From contig NZ_RAZG01000023.1 of assembly GCF_003612565.1 (NCBI RefSeq), positions 1-57,827 on the forward strand: 57,827 nt of DNA. The letters are read 5' to 3'. The first letter of the stretch is position 1. Each line of letters opens with the position of its first letter. The DNA is from Roseburia sp. 1XD42-69 (lineage in GTDB: Bacteria > Bacillota > Clostridia > Lachnospirales > Lachnospiraceae). The position numbers and the translations under genes are program-made. Of this stretch, positions 22,840-32,890 are shown piece by piece. Under the pieces are notes generated by a model, which worked only from the letters and a program-made list of their open reading frames with translations, was not told the DNA's origin and searched no databases.

Positions 22840-25200
22840 CTATTTTTTCTGAAAAGAAACCTTCACCACGAAGAGGTCCGCATCCACCTCCCAGGAAAAT
22901 TCCCCGCCGCAGGCTTCTGTAAAACTCTGGGCAATAGAGAGTCCCAATCCGCTGCCCCCGTCTGTGCGGCTTTTATCTCCCCGCACAAAGCGTTCCGTGA
23001 AGTCCTTATTTTTTTCAAGCTCTAAACTGGAAGTGTTTTTCACACTGGCTGTCACCCTGGTGCCTTCCTCATATAATGCCACATATACTCTGGAACCTTC
23101 CAGGGAATATTTTATGGCGTTTTGGAACAAATTCTGGAATACCCGGTACATCCGCTGGCCGTCCGCCGTAATCATAGCCGGGGAATCCGGTATTTCTGTG
23201 CGGAAGACCACCGGGCTTTTCTTTATCTCCTCCTCCATGTCCGCCATGGTCTGCCTTAAAAGTTTTCCAAAATCCAGCTCTTCCATATGCATGGGCAATT
23301 CTCCCGAGGCGGCTTTGCTCACGGCAAACACATCCATCACCATATTTTTTAACCTCTGGGATTTCTCGTCTAAAATCTTTATATAATCCTTTATATGCTC
23401 CGGCAGTCCCTCCTCCTGTTTTAAAAACTGCACATAGCTGATAATGGATGTCAAAGGCGTTTTGATATCGTGGGACACATTGGCGATAAGCTCCACTTTC
23501 ATCCGCTGGCTTTTCATCTGCTCCTCCACCGCCTGAGCCATACCGTGGCGGATATCTTCCAGCTCATTCATGACCCCTTCCAAGTCATGCCCTGCAAACT
23601 GTCCCCCGGTTTCCATATAATTTCCGTCCCGTATCTCGCTGACACACTGGGAAAGTGTTTCCATATCCCTTGCCGTCTCCATATTTTTTCCGGTAAAAAG
23701 ATATACTGCCCCCAGAAAACACACAGAGCCCAAAATGACCAGGACAAAGGCAAGAATCCACCCATTTCTATATCTCAAAATCTCACTTAAAATTACCATT
23801 CCCGCCGCAAAAATACTGTAAATTCCTGCTATTAGAAAAATCCCCCTGTTTCTCTTTGCCATTTTCCGGGGAAGGGGTTGTTTTATATATGCGGCGGAAA
23901 ACGTGTGGCAAAGTTTTTGGGCAAGCCCCCGTTTCCAAATGATTTTATTGTACTTAAAATCATTCCATAACAGGTAAATGCCCCAGAAGAAAAGAAGCCA
24001 GTATACGGGGTTGATATTGGCCATGACTTCCTTTGCCAGCATGGGCATTTCCTCTGCCACATATGCGTATTCCACCCCGGCTTCCTGCAGATCCTTCCAC
24101 TCCTGCCAAAATCCGTATTCATTACCATACCGCACCACAGGCATCCAAAAAGCGCCAAGAAAAATCAGCAATAAGAGTACTTTTACCTCTACCCAGATTT
24201 TCCCCTGGAAAACAGCAAGGCTCTTTTCCGCCTCCCTTTTGCTCTTTCTAAAAAGAAAAGACAAAAGCAGCAGAAACAATCCCAAAGCCCCGTATAAAAA
24301 ATCCTGCATCAAAAAGCTGCGCCTTGCATAAAAATTGCTGTACAGCCAATACAGGGAATTATCAAGCTGTTTGGAACCGGATGTCTGATAAGAACTTTCC
24401 GTATACATGACAGGCCCATCCGCCACAGCTATACACACCGTAACATTTTTCACATTTTCATCCGTAGGATAATTCCGGTAACCCGGGACATACCAGTCGC
24501 TGTCATCCCGGTAATACCCGTCCCCATAGACGTCAATTTCTCTCCCATCCATGGTTATCCTTACTTTTTCCCCGTCAAAATACAGGAAAAAGCCGTACCC
24601 TTCCGGCCCGCCGTCTTTTTCCGATAAATCTGCGTTAGCGTAAAGTTCTTTCCCGTCCACCCTTATTTTATAGAGCAGGTTTTTGTCCCCCTTGATTTTG
24701 TCATGATACTTGTCTGCCAGTTCCTTTTTCTGTTCTTCTGTCAAGGGCTTTTGAGCATCACTTCCCACATACGTCGCCTCATTATATGTTCCGTAACCGA
24801 AATAATTATTCAGGTACTCTTCATATTCCCGGCTGCCCATCCCGGCTTCCGCTGCAGCGGCCTCATTTGCAGTTTCTTCCACAACATCAGCGCTGGCATC
24901 CGCATACTTGAAGGTTTCATACACGGTTCCGTAATCCCCGTCGTACATCCACAATACATCTGCAATATCTGTCCCCCCCGCCGCCATAACCAGGAAATTA
25001 TTGAGACGGTTTGCCACATACTCCCGAAATTTTGCGCTGTTCCTGTAATCCTTCTCAAAAATCTTCCCCGGCTCATAGATTTTTACCCCGTAAGGCTTAT
25101 TTTTCCAAATCTCCACTGCGCTTCCCAGGGTTAATGACACCCCCAGAAAGAATACCATAAAACTAATTGCCTTTTTCCTGTTTTTCCATTTTGTATCCAA
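22840..25200 (-). CDS. sensor histidine kinase with large extracytoplasmic domain
   Basis: 786 residues. One membrane segment near 12-30 is followed by an about 270-residue outside domain, then a cluster of five or so membrane segments between about 300 and 510, then a HisKA/HATPase kinase. The H-box reads 'ELIANVSHDIKTPLTSIISY'; N- and G-box motifs are 'NLFQNAIKYS' and 'GGSGLGLSIAQSF'. It overlaps the response regulator gene by about 38 bases, so the two are translationally linked. The signal is unknown; the outside domain is not one I recognise. It is the nearest sensor to the toxin island, separated from it by a strong terminator. Confidence 0.85.
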   Translation of the reverse strand: MDTKWKNRKKAISFMVFFLGVSLTLGSAVEIWKNKPYGVKIYEPGKIFEKDYRNSAKFREYVANRLNNFLVMAAGGTDIADVLWMYDGDYGTVYETFKYADASADVVEETANEAAAAEAGMGSREYEEYLNNYFGYGTYNEATYVGSDAQKPLTEEQKKELADKYHDKIKGDKNLLYKIRVDGKELYANADLSEKDGGPEGYGFFLYFDGEKVRITMDGREIDVYGDGYYRDDSDWYVPGYRNYPTDENVKNVTVCIAVADGPVMYTESSYQTSGSKQLDNSLYWLYSNFYARRSFLMQDFLYGALGLFLLLLSFLFRKSKREAEKSLAVFQGKIWVEVKVLLLLIFLGAFWMPVVRYGNEYGFWQEWKDLQEAGVEYAYVAEEMPMLAKEVMANINPVYWLLFFWGIYLLWNDFKYNKIIWKRGLAQKLCHTFSAAYIKQPLPRKMAKRNRGIFLIAGIYSIFAAGMVILSEILRYRNGWILAFVLVILGSVCFLGAVYLFTGKNMETARDMETLSQCVSEIRDGNYMETGGQFAGHDLEGVMNELEDIRHGMAQAVEEQMKSQRMKVELIANVSHDIKTPLTSIISYVQFLKQEEGLPEHIKDYIKILDEKSQRLKNMVMDVFAVSKAASGELPMHMEELDFGKLLRQTMADMEEEIKKSPVVFRTEIPDSPAMITADGQRMYRVFQNLFQNAIKYSLEGSRVYVALYEEGTRVTASVKNTSSLELEKNKDFTERFVRGDKSRTDGGSGLGLSIAQSFTEACGGEFSWEVDADLFVVKVSFQKK

Positions 25201-25873
25201 TGCCCCACACCACCTTTAAATATTCTGGCTCTTTCGGATTCAGTTCCATTTTCTCCCGGATGCGCCTGATGTGTACCATCACCGTATTTTCAGAGGAAAA
25301 AGCTTCTTCCCCCCACACCCTGCGGTAAATTTCTTCCGCCGGAAAGACACGTCCCAGGTTTCTCATAAAAAGCTCCACGATTTTCGTCTCCGTGGCGGTA
25401 AGCTTCACCGGCTCGCCGTCTGCATAGAGAACCTTCTCATCCGCCCGGTACAAAAGACGGCCGTTTTTCATCTCATCAGACCTGTTTTGGGTATGGATAT
25501 CCCCAAGGCTTGTGTATCTCCTGAGATGGCTTTTCACCCGGGCCTTAAGTTCCTGGGGATTATAGGGTTTCGCCACATAATCATCGGCCCCCATGGAAAG
25601 CCCCAAAACCTTATCGCTGTCCTCGCTTTTTGCACTAAGGACGATAATGGGTATGTTCTGTTTTTCCCGTATGCGCATCACTGCGGACAACCCGTCCAGC
25701 TTTGGCATCATGACGTCAATTAACACCAGCCGGACTTCCCTGATGGAGAGAATATCCAAAGCCTGCAGCCCGTCGTAGGCTTTTAAGACCTCATATCCGT
25801 CCCCCTCCAGCAGAATACTGATTGCCTTTACAATATCTCTGTCGTCATCCACAACTAATACACACTCTCCCAT
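25163..25873 (-). CDS. OmpR-family response regulator
   Basis: About 236 residues from the ATG at 25873, chosen because GGGAGAG lies just upstream; ATGs at 25885 and 25900 are alternatives. The receiver domain has the acid pair 'VVDDDRD', the phospho-acceptor Asp in 'VLIDVMMPKLDG' and the Lys of 'VAKPYNP'. A C-terminal winged-helix DNA-binding domain follows ('AEEIYRRVWGEEAFSSENTVMVHIRRIREKME'). It forms a two-gene operon with the kinase at 22840-25200. A candidate target is the repeat pair upstream of Rhs2, though this is only proximity. Confidence 0.9.
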   Translation of the reverse strand: MGECVLVVDDDRDIVKAISILLEGDGYEVLKAYDGLQALDILSIREVRLVLIDVMMPKLDGLSAVMRIREKQNIPIIVLSAKSEDSDKVLGLSMGADDYVAKPYNPQELKARVKSHLRRYTSLGDIHTQNRSDEMKNGRLLYRADEKVLYADGEPVKLTATETKIVELFMRNLGRVFPAEEIYRRVWGEEAFSSENTVMVHIRRIREKMELNPKEPEYLKVVWGIGYKMEKQEKGN

Positions 25874-26009
25874 GTTCTCTCCCATGCCTTTCCATCCCAT
25901 ATGGATTATTTTGAAACTGTACCCTTACAGCAGATACCGCTGTATTTGAGCTGATAATAGGATATAATTATTTTTTTACAACTTCCGGGGCAAGTTTCTT
26001 ACAAATTTC

Positions 26010-27473
26010 TTAAATTCCTCCGCCATTTTTCAGCATCACAGACAAAATAAACACCTTGCCCTCCACTTTAAAATCCATTGTCCCCTGGTATTTTTCCGCC
26101 GTGCTTTTGATATTGAAAAGCCCTAACCCGTGGGTTTTCTTATCCTCTTTATCTGTCAGTGGAAATTCCTCCTGATAGTTTCTTATCAATTTTCCATCGA
26201 AACTGTTTTCCACTTTTAGAATCAGCAGATTCCCCTTCTCCATAGAACACAGACGGATAAAAGCATCCGCTTGGGGCTCTTTTTCTTTCAGTTTCCTGCA
26301 TGCCTGGATGGCATTATCCAGACTGTTTCCCAAAATAACACCGATATCGTAACTTTGGATTTTTAGCTCACGGATAAACAAAAGATTGTCCGCATCCATG
26401 TTTAAATCAGGAACCGCCCTTACAGCCTCGTAATATTTCATATTAAGCAGAATGTCCACCACAGTATTCCCCGTCTGAAATCGGCTTTCCAGCTGTGAAA
26501 GACTCCTGTTTAACCCGGAAAGATAAGCCTTCAGCTCCTCTTTTTCCTCTGCCCCCTCCCCTGCTAATCCCTGAATAATGGAAAAGGTATTCTTCATGTC
26601 ATGTTTCATCCCCCGAATGCCGGAATATATGCGCTCCATTTCCTCCATGTGCTCCTGAAGGCTTTCCACCTGTTTTTCCAAAATCGTTCTGCCGCTCTTT
26701 TCCCTTTGTAAATAAATCATGTCCTGAAACAGCTTCACCCCGCACAAAATAGAAAGCAGTGACAAAAGCAAAATAGCCGGGAGCACAAAAATAAGTATGG
26801 GGTATCTCTTGTATAAAAGTTCTGGTATATCATCTCTTACAGTCACAATAATAATGCGCAAAAGCACACAGACCATTAAGCCCACCACCGCCGGGATCAG
26901 GATAAACAAAAGCTCTGTCCTTGTCATACTGTAATCCTTTTCCCGGAAGTCTCCTACAATCCTTTTTATGAAACCATATAAAATCAGGGCCATCAAGAGA
27001 TATTCGAAAAGCCATTCCGCCATGATTCCGATATTAACGGCTATGCCAAATGCCTGGCCGGATGTGAGTATCCCTTTCCCCGCACAAAAGTTCCAAAACC
27101 CAAGCAGTTTCTCACCCAATTCACCGAAGAGAATCGCTACCGTATAACGGCTGATATCCGAAGCCGCCAAAAAAGCACCGGCCAGAAAAAGCGTAACCGG
27201 GCAAAAACCTTTATAAAAACCCAGGGCAACAGCAAAAAGAAAGCCAAGAGACAACGCCAGTTTTCCCACTGAAATCCCATAATCCCAGGGATCTGAGGAT
27301 TCCCCCCAAACCAGCGCTGCCCGGAACAATGCATACAGCAGCGCAACACAAAAACCTGTGCGCCTCTTATCCCCCAATCTGCTTTTAAGAAAACTTCCGT
27401 AAAAATACTGCAGGCAGTACCCCTGGAACAGGATACCTGCAGCCATAAAAACCGCACTTACCGCCCTATACAC
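26010..27473 (-). CDS. GHKL-type sensor kinase (AgrC-like)
   Basis: About 487 residues with six or seven membrane segments in the first about 255, a coiled linker and a GHKL ATPase domain. The phospho-acceptor region is 'IRGMKHDMKNTFSIIQG'; the N-box is 'NSLDNAIQAC' and the G-box 'HGLGLFNIKSTAEKY'. I placed the start at a GTG (27473) with GGAGGT 6 bases upstream rather than the GTG at 27488. This layout is that of AgrC-like peptide or quorum-sensing kinases. No AgrB/AgrD-like genes are nearby. It overlaps the LytTR regulator gene by a few bases. Confidence 0.8.
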   Translation of the reverse strand: MYRAVSAVFMAAGILFQGYCLQYFYGSFLKSRLGDKRRTGFCVALLYALFRAALVWGESSDPWDYGISVGKLALSLGFLFAVALGFYKGFCPVTLFLAGAFLAASDISRYTVAILFGELGEKLLGFWNFCAGKGILTSGQAFGIAVNIGIMAEWLFEYLLMALILYGFIKRIVGDFREKDYSMTRTELLFILIPAVVGLMVCVLLRIIIVTVRDDIPELLYKRYPILIFVLPAILLLSLLSILCGVKLFQDMIYLQREKSGRTILEKQVESLQEHMEEMERIYSGIRGMKHDMKNTFSIIQGLAGEGAEEKEELKAYLSGLNRSLSQLESRFQTGNTVVDILLNMKYYEAVRAVPDLNMDADNLLFIRELKIQSYDIGVILGNSLDNAIQACRKLKEKEPQADAFIRLCSMEKGNLLILKVENSFDGKLIRNYQEEFPLTDKEDKKTHGLGLFNIKSTAEKYQGTMDFKVEGKVFILSVMLKNGGGI

Positions 27474-28170
27474 AATAAACACCTCCACTTTGCAGATACC
27501 ACATATAGGCTTTCACAAATTCACCGTATTTTTTCTTGGCCAGATACACCCTGGCCCCGTTGGTAAGGGTGATGCTGTCCTTGCCATACTCCGCAATATA
27601 GGCAAGGTTCACAATATATCCCCGGTGGCAGCGGTAAAACTCCTCCCCCAGCTGTGCGCTTAATTCCTCCATAACTGCGTAAATCTCTATGTCTTCCTCC
27701 GCCCCGGCAGTGTGTATCCCCACCTTTTTTCCCCGGCTCTCAATGTACAAAATATCAGACTGGTCTAAGGTGAGGTTTTTGGCTTTCACAAAGAGTATTT
27801 TCCTTTCTTTCCTTTTCCCTGCTTCCGCCAAAGCCCTCTCAAGCACTTCCCCGAACTTCTTTTCATCCAAAGGCTTTAAAAGGTATTGGAATGCATACAG
27901 GTCAAGGGCATCAAAGACATACTCCTTCATCCCCGTAATGAAAATGAGAAGTATGTCTTTTTGTTTTTCCTTCAGATTTTTTGCCGTCTCAATGCCGTTT
28001 AGGCCTTCCATCCGGATATCGAGAAAAATAATGTCAAAGCGAATATTGGATTGAACCAATTCCTCCCCTGATGCAAAGGACATAAGACGGCATCCCGGGC
28101 TCTGTTTATTTATCAGGCTGCAGATATGTTGTCTGATCACCTTTTCATCATCCACTACGGCTATATTCAA
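27466..28170 (-). CDS. LytTR-family response regulator
   Basis: 234 residues starting at a TTG codon (28170) preceded by GAGGTG. The receiver has 'VVDDEK', phospho-acceptor Asp in 'IIFLDIRMEGLNGIE' and 'YLLKPLDEKKF'. The C-terminal LytTR DNA-binding domain has 'ILYIESRGKKVGIHT' and 'FYRCHRGYIVNLAYI'. LytTR regulators bind paired direct repeats about two helical turns apart just upstream of the -35 box. The 22691-22723 repeat pair has that geometry, so this is one candidate controller of the toxin island. Confidence 0.85.
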   Translation of the reverse strand: MNIAVVDDEKVIRQHICSLINKQSPGCRLMSFASGEELVQSNIRFDIIFLDIRMEGLNGIETAKNLKEKQKDILLIFITGMKEYVFDALDLYAFQYLLKPLDEKKFGEVLERALAEAGKRKERKILFVKAKNLTLDQSDILYIESRGKKVGIHTAGAEEDIEIYAVMEELSAQLGEEFYRCHRGYIVNLAYIAEYGKDSITLTNGARVYLAKKKYGEFVKAYMWYLQSGGVYCV

Positions 28171-28284
28171 AATTTGTCACCTCATATCCTGCGATTTACT
28201 TCTTATATCGGCTAGATATTTTTATTTCTTAATTTTGTGGAACGAAAAGGCTGTTTTTTTTGAACCAAATCTTATCCCCGGTTT

Positions 28285-29694
28285 TTACTGCTGACGAATA
28301 TCCACATACCCAAGTTTCAGGGAAGTCTCCGTAAATTCACACCCTCCGGTGGTATCAAAGCTTAAATACATGTTTCCCAGTTCCTCCTCCGTCACAACCC
28401 AGGCCATATGCACAGTTGCCGTCTCACCGGGTTTGATGCTCTCAATATAGTTGTTGTGCCTCTCTCCTCCATGGACATCATAGTAAACCATCTCCCGGAA
28501 CGCAGACATGCCGCGGTTCACAGCCATCTCCCATTCGTCTGTCTCTTTCGGCATTTCCTCTGTGACAATCTGCATCTGTCCCTCTGCTTCATAAATGGGC
28601 ACCATATCCCCTAAAAACAGGACGTCTTTCATTTCCTCCTTCCCTGTATTGGTATATTCCACAGTGGCGTATACCAGCTTTTGGGGCACTTCCCTGGATT
28701 TCACTTCCTGGCTTAAAGCATCCATATCCCCCGCCTTCACATAGGAGATGACAGCCGGGCGAAGCTTTCCGTTTCCATCCGTTTCCTTGCGAAAATCTTC
28801 ATCCAAAAGAGATGCATCCAGAAGGCTGAAATCATCCGCAATTTTCACATCGGAAACTTTCACGGTCAGTCCTTCCTCATTAGCGGGAAAACTCTCCCCC
28901 ACAGAGTGGGTATTTTTCATTTCCTCTTTGGCCACGGAGGTAATTGTCTTACATCCTTCCCCTTCCCCTGACTCTTTCATAGACTCCTCATAACTGCTCC
29001 AATTCTGGGCAGTTACAACTCCATCTCCATTGGCATCCTCTGTGGGAACCAGCTTCACATTCTCCGCAATTTTTAATGCCTCCTCCTTGCTCACATCGGA
29101 TGCCGCATACATTTCCATCACATAGTGCACGTCTGTAAATTCCACGTAAATTCGCTGGTTAAAGGAAATATCATCCTGGTACAGATTGGGATATTCCAGG
29201 TATACCCCCGAATGCCCATTGGCCGTAAATTCTTCGCTGGAAAGCACATCCCCATGCTGCACCTCAAATTTGTCATCCCCGGTATTCATGCGGTAAAACA
29301 CCATAGAAATTCCGCCTTTATTCAAAGCATCGGAAAAACTGTATTTTCCCTGCTCTGTCTCCACCATGCCCTCCGGCAGATATCCAATTTCCATTTTCAC
29401 GTTGGGAATCACAGGATTCTCCTCTTTGGCATTTTCCTGTGCCGTAATATCCACGCTGACCCCGTGTTCCCCAATCTTTTCCTGCCGCATCTCATATATT
29501 CTCACCCCTGCAAATACCGTGGTCCCGCAAAGCATTACTGCCGCTGCAGAAGCCGCAGCGATTTTTCCAAAGGCAAATCTTCTTTTCCTTCCCTGCTGTT
29601 TCACTTTTACCTGCTTTTCTACTTCCCGCTCTATCATATCTCTCATCTCCTCCGGCATCTTTGGAAAATCATATTTTAAATTTTCATACTGCAT
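28285..29694 (-). CDS. membrane-anchored anti-sigma-like protein (DUF4179/DUF4367 type)
   Basis: 469 residues. A basic cytoplasmic N-terminus of about 45 residues precedes a single membrane segment ('IAAASAAAVMLCGTTVFAGV', about 46-66), followed by a large outside region. The first outside part (about 100-215, 'MEIGYLPEGMVETEQGKYSF', 'GVYLEYPN') resembles DUF4367. The second (about 260-469) has beta-rich 'VKVSDVKIADDF' and 'VYATVEYTNTGKEEMKDVLF' segments as in stress-sensing anti-sigma partners. It lies 36 bases after an ECF sigma gene on the same strand, the normal arrangement for sigma then anti-sigma. Confidence 0.75.
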   Translation of the reverse strand: MQYENLKYDFPKMPEEMRDMIEREVEKQVKVKQQGRKRRFAFGKIAAASAAAVMLCGTTVFAGVRIYEMRQEKIGEHGVSVDITAQENAKEENPVIPNVKMEIGYLPEGMVETEQGKYSFSDALNKGGISMVFYRMNTGDDKFEVQHGDVLSSEEFTANGHSGVYLEYPNLYQDDISFNQRIYVEFTDVHYVMEMYAASDVSKEEALKIAENVKLVPTEDANGDGVVTAQNWSSYEESMKESGEGEGCKTITSVAKEEMKNTHSVGESFPANEEGLTVKVSDVKIADDFSLLDASLLDEDFRKETDGNGKLRPAVISYVKAGDMDALSQEVKSREVPQKLVYATVEYTNTGKEEMKDVLFLGDMVPIYEAEGQMQIVTEEMPKETDEWEMAVNRGMSAFREMVYYDVHGGERHNNYIESIKPGETATVHMAWVVTEEELGNMYLSFDTTGGCEFTETSLKLGYVDIRQQ

Positions 29695-29730
29695 ACATTG
29701 TCCTCCGTTTCATATCTGATCCATATACAT

Positions 29731-30204
29731 TTAAATTACCGTCTGCTCCAGTTCGCTGCGCATCCTCCGTCTTGCCCTGGCAAGGCGGTTTTTTACAGCG
29801 CTTTCCGTAATTTTCAGTATCTCTGCCGTTTCCTTTACGCTGTACCCCTCCAGATAATACAAAACGATGCACATCCGAATATCCTCCGGCAGCCGTTTTA
29901 CCGCCTCATAAAGGTCTGAGTAATCTTCTTTCTCCCCCGGAATTTCCTGGCACTGGTAATCCTCCAGCGGCACCACGCGTTTTTCCCTGCGCATGAAACT
30001 GTAGCACTCATTCATCAATATCCTGATTAGCCAGGTTTTTGCATAGGAATCCTGACGCAGAGTATGTAACTTTGTGAAGGCTTTCACAATGGTTTCCTGT
30101 ATTGCATCCCAACAGTCCGCATCACTGTCAAGCAGTGTCTTTGCCACATGGTACAAAGTATCCTCAGAGGCAATAATTAGTTGTCCTAACTCTTCTTTTT
30201 TCAT
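29731..30204 (-). CDS. ECF-type RNA polymerase sigma factor
   Basis: 157 residues. Region 2 includes 'DADCWDAIQETIVKAF' and 'TWLIRILMNECYSFMRRE'; region 4 includes 'LPEDIRMCIVLYYLEGYSVKETAEILKITESAVKNRLARARRRM', shown here only as the family hallmark. AAAGGA precedes the ATG. It is probably held inactive by the membrane protein encoded directly downstream. The target genes cannot be told from sequence here. Confidence 0.9.
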   Translation of the reverse strand: MKKEELGQLIIASEDTLYHVAKTLLDSDADCWDAIQETIVKAFTKLHTLRQDSYAKTWLIRILMNECYSFMRREKRVVPLEDYQCQEIPGEKEDYSDLYEAVKRLPEDIRMCIVLYYLEGYSVKETAEILKITESAVKNRLARARRRMRSELEQTVI

Positions 30205-30297
30205 AATGTCCTTTCTGCCGGCCAGCTTTTTGTATTTACACTAATTAGACGTTGGAAAATTAGAAATGGTCTCTGAAAAAATAAATTTTTATAAATC

Positions 30298-31299
30298 TTA
30301 CTCCTCTGTGTCAGCTAATACAAACCCAATCACAACCTTTGTCCCTTCCCCCTCCCGGGAATAGACACTAAGGCTGTGCCCCAGTTTTTTTCGTATACGG
30401 TTTACAAGATAAAGCCCAATCCCTGTGGAGCGCCTGTGGGCATGGCCGTTATATCCGGTATAGCCTTTCTCGCAGATTCTTGGCAAATCCTCTTCCCGTA
30501 TGCCGATGCCCGTGTCCGCAATCACAAGAAATATATGCTTTGTCCCCTCCTTTTTCACAGAGATATTTATTTTTCCCTTTGAGGTGTATTTTATGGCATT
30601 GGATAAAATCTGCTCCGTCACAAACTGCAGCCATTTTTTATCCGACAAAACCACCTCAGAGGTCCCCTCATACTCTAAACTGATTTTTTTGTGGACAAAC
30701 ATCCGGGCATATTTGCGCACGGAACTTCGGATGACTTCGTCTAATTTTACGGGAGCCACCACAAAGTCCGTGGTCTCCGATTCCAGCCTGGCATAGGAAA
30801 GAACCATCTCCACGTACTGTTCAATAAAAAACAATTCCCTTAACTCCTCTTCCATTTCCCCCACAGGGCCCTTCTCCTGCAAAAGCAGCTTTAATGCGGA
30901 AATAGGCGTTTTGATCTGATGCACCCACATGGCATAATACTCCCGCATCTCCCTTTGCATCTCCAATGCACCATTTTCCTGACGGAGCTTTTCCTCAAAC
31001 AAAATAGAAAGCAGTTTCTGATATTCCTGCTCTAAAATATCCTGGGGATTTTCCATGCGCTCTAAGGAAAAAGCCACGGAATATTCCATCTCCAAAAGTT
31101 TCCGGTAACGCTTCCATCTGCCGATTCCGTCCGCAAAAAATACAAGAACCAGAAGAAAAACTCCCAGAAAAACTGCATAACACACTTCTTCCCAGGGATT
31201 CCCGTTCATAACCATCAGTGTAAACAGTATGCCCTCACAGAGAAGAAATGACAAAATCCATTTTATATTACTCTTTACATAAGAAATAAAAAAATTCAT
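30298..31299 (-). CDS. BceS-type (intramembrane-sensing) histidine kinase
   Basis: 333 residues with two membrane segments near 12-30 and 37-56 and almost no outside loop, followed by HisKA with 'YYAMWVHQIKTPISALKLLL' and an HATPase with 'ILSNAIKYTSKG' and 'RSTGIGLYLVNRI'. The short membrane hairpin is typical of BceS kinases that sense peptide antibiotics through a BceAB transporter. No such transporter is next door. It overlaps its regulator gene by 4 bases. Confidence 0.85.
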   Translation of the reverse strand: MNFFISYVKSNIKWILSFLLCEGILFTLMVMNGNPWEEVCYAVFLGVFLLVLVFFADGIGRWKRYRKLLEMEYSVAFSLERMENPQDILEQEYQKLLSILFEEKLRQENGALEMQREMREYYAMWVHQIKTPISALKLLLQEKGPVGEMEEELRELFFIEQYVEMVLSYARLESETTDFVVAPVKLDEVIRSSVRKYARMFVHKKISLEYEGTSEVVLSDKKWLQFVTEQILSNAIKYTSKGKINISVKKEGTKHIFLVIADTGIGIREEDLPRICEKGYTGYNGHAHRRSTGIGLYLVNRIRKKLGHSLSVYSREGEGTKVVIGFVLADTEE

Positions 31300-31967
31300 C
31301 CCAAACGATACCCGATCCCTTTCTTTGTGAAAATAAAATCGGAAAGGCCCATGGCGGAAAGCTTTTTCCTGAGACGGTTTATATTCACAGACAGGGTATT
31401 CTCGTCCACATAACTGTCGCTTTCCCAGAGTTTTGTCATCAAAACATCCCTTGTCACCACTTTATCTTTATTCTCCATAAGCACCTGCAAAATCCGAAGT
31501 TCATTTTTTGTAAGTTCCATTTTCTCCTCCTGATATATAAGAGTGGCCTCCGACAGATTTAAGATTGCCCCCCGGTGCTCTATCACAATGCCCTGCCCTA
31601 AAAAATCGTAACTGCGCCTTAATATTGCCTGTATTTTTGCCGTGAGCACCTCCAAATCAAAGGGCTTTGGAATAAAATCATCCCCTCCCATATTCACCGC
31701 CATCACAATATTTAAATTATCCGAGGCGGAGGAGAGAAAGATAACCGGCACTTTGGAAATCTTTCGTATCTCCTGGCACCAGTGATATCCGTTATAAAAA
31801 GGGAGCTTAATATCCATCAGCACAAGCTGGGGAGCAAAATTTAAAAATTCCCCAAGCACATTGGAAAAATCCAGGGCAAGGGCCGTCTCATAATCCCAGC
31901 TCTCCAAATGCCTTTTTACGGTCTTTGCAATTATCTCATCATCTTCTACGATAAAAATCCGATACAT
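31296..31967 (-). CDS. OmpR-family response regulator (BceR-like)
   Basis: 223 residues. The receiver has 'IVEDDEII', Asp in 'LVLMDIKLPFYNGYHW' and 'FIPKPFDLEVL'; the winged helix has 'LMTKLWESDSYVDENTLSVNINRLRKKL'. It pairs with the BceS-type kinase downstream, with overlapping ATGA. The usual targets would be bacitracin- or peptide-type resistance exporters, which lie outside this window or are absent. Confidence 0.9.
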   Translation of the reverse strand: MYRIFIVEDDEIIAKTVKRHLESWDYETALALDFSNVLGEFLNFAPQLVLMDIKLPFYNGYHWCQEIRKISKVPVIFLSSASDNLNIVMAVNMGGDDFIPKPFDLEVLTAKIQAILRRSYDFLGQGIVIEHRGAILNLSEATLIYQEEKMELTKNELRILQVLMENKDKVVTRDVLMTKLWESDSYVDENTLSVNINRLRKKLSAMGLSDFIFTKKGIGYRLG

Positions 31968-31990
31968 ACCCGTTTTCCTTTCTTAATCAT

Positions 31991-32890
31991 TTATATGGGA
32001 AGAAATATGGAGAATACGGAGCCTTCTTTTGGTTTTGAACTGACCTTGATATACCCTCCCTGGGCCGATATAATCTGTCTGGCAAGAAACAGCCCTATGC
32101 CTGTGCCATTTTCTTCCTTCACTTCCTCTCCCCGGTAAAAGCGGCCGAAAACTTTTGTGGTTTCCTCCTCTTTGATTCCGATTCCCGTATCCCTCACATC
32201 GATACTTACAAACATTTCATAGGGCTTTACTGAAACTTCCACAAAACCCGAATTTGTATATTTTATGGCATTATCCACAATATTCCCCAATGCCTCCCCT
32301 GTCCATTTTTCATCAAACACCGCCCCAAAGGTAACGGAGTGCACATGAAACTTAAGCCCTTTTTTCTCCGCTATGGGCTGGTATTGCTTATAAATGTCGG
32401 AAAGCATGGCAGAAAGTAAATGAGGGCCAGGATTTACGGCAAGAATCCCTGTCTCAAGCCTGGAAAGTTTTACAAGATTTGTAATAAGAAAACTGAGTTT
32501 TTCCGCCTGATTGCGGATTTGCAGGGCACCCTTAAGGCACTCACCCTGCAAATCCTCCTCCAAAAGCAGCTCCGAATATAAAAGAAGGTTGGAAATCGGC
32601 GTTCTTGTCTGATGTGAAATATCAGAAATCAGGGTTTTTATCTTGTCTTTTTCCACTGCAAGATTTTTTACGGAAACTTCGCTTGCTGCCAGATATTCCC
32701 CAAGGCGGTTTTCAAGACGTGAAAGTTTTGTCTCGTCAAATACTTCCTCCTTAAAAGTGCCCTCTATGGCGTCATCCAGCATTTTTTCCATCCGGTGTAT
32801 CATTTGAAAGTTGCGGCGTTTCCACCACAGAACCAGCAAAACCGACGCAAAAAAACATAAAAAAGATATATAAAACATCCACCTGTCCAT
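31991..32890 (-). CDS. sensor histidine kinase
   Basis: 299 residues: one N-terminal membrane segment (about 5-22), a short linker, HisKA with 'LISDISHQTRTPISNLLLYSELL', and HATPase with 'NIVDNAIKYTNSG', 'DTGIGIKEEE' and 'NGTGIGLFLARQI'. With so little outside sequence it probably senses membrane or cytoplasmic cues, or a partner protein. It follows its regulator by one base and is followed by a second TCS pair in the same direction, so four genes may be one transcript from 33556. Confidence 0.85.
   Translation of the reverse strand: MDRWMFYISFLCFFASVLLVLWWKRRNFQMIHRMEKMLDDAIEGTFKEEVFDETKLSRLENRLGEYLAASEVSVKNLAVEKDKIKTLISDISHQTRTPISNLLLYSELLLEEDLQGECLKGALQIRNQAEKLSFLITNLVKLSRLETGILAVNPGPHLLSAMLSDIYKQYQPIAEKKGLKFHVHSVTFGAVFDEKWTGEALGNIVDNAIKYTNSGFVEVSVKPYEMFVSIDVRDTGIGIKEEETTKVFGRFYRGEEVKEENGTGIGLFLARQIISAQGGYIKVSSKPKEGSVFSIFLPI

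Noticed and set aside
26010-28170. A complete agr quorum-sensing locus.
   Set aside because: Only AgrC-like kinase and LytTR regulator are present; no AgrB protease or AgrD precursor is found on either strand nearby.
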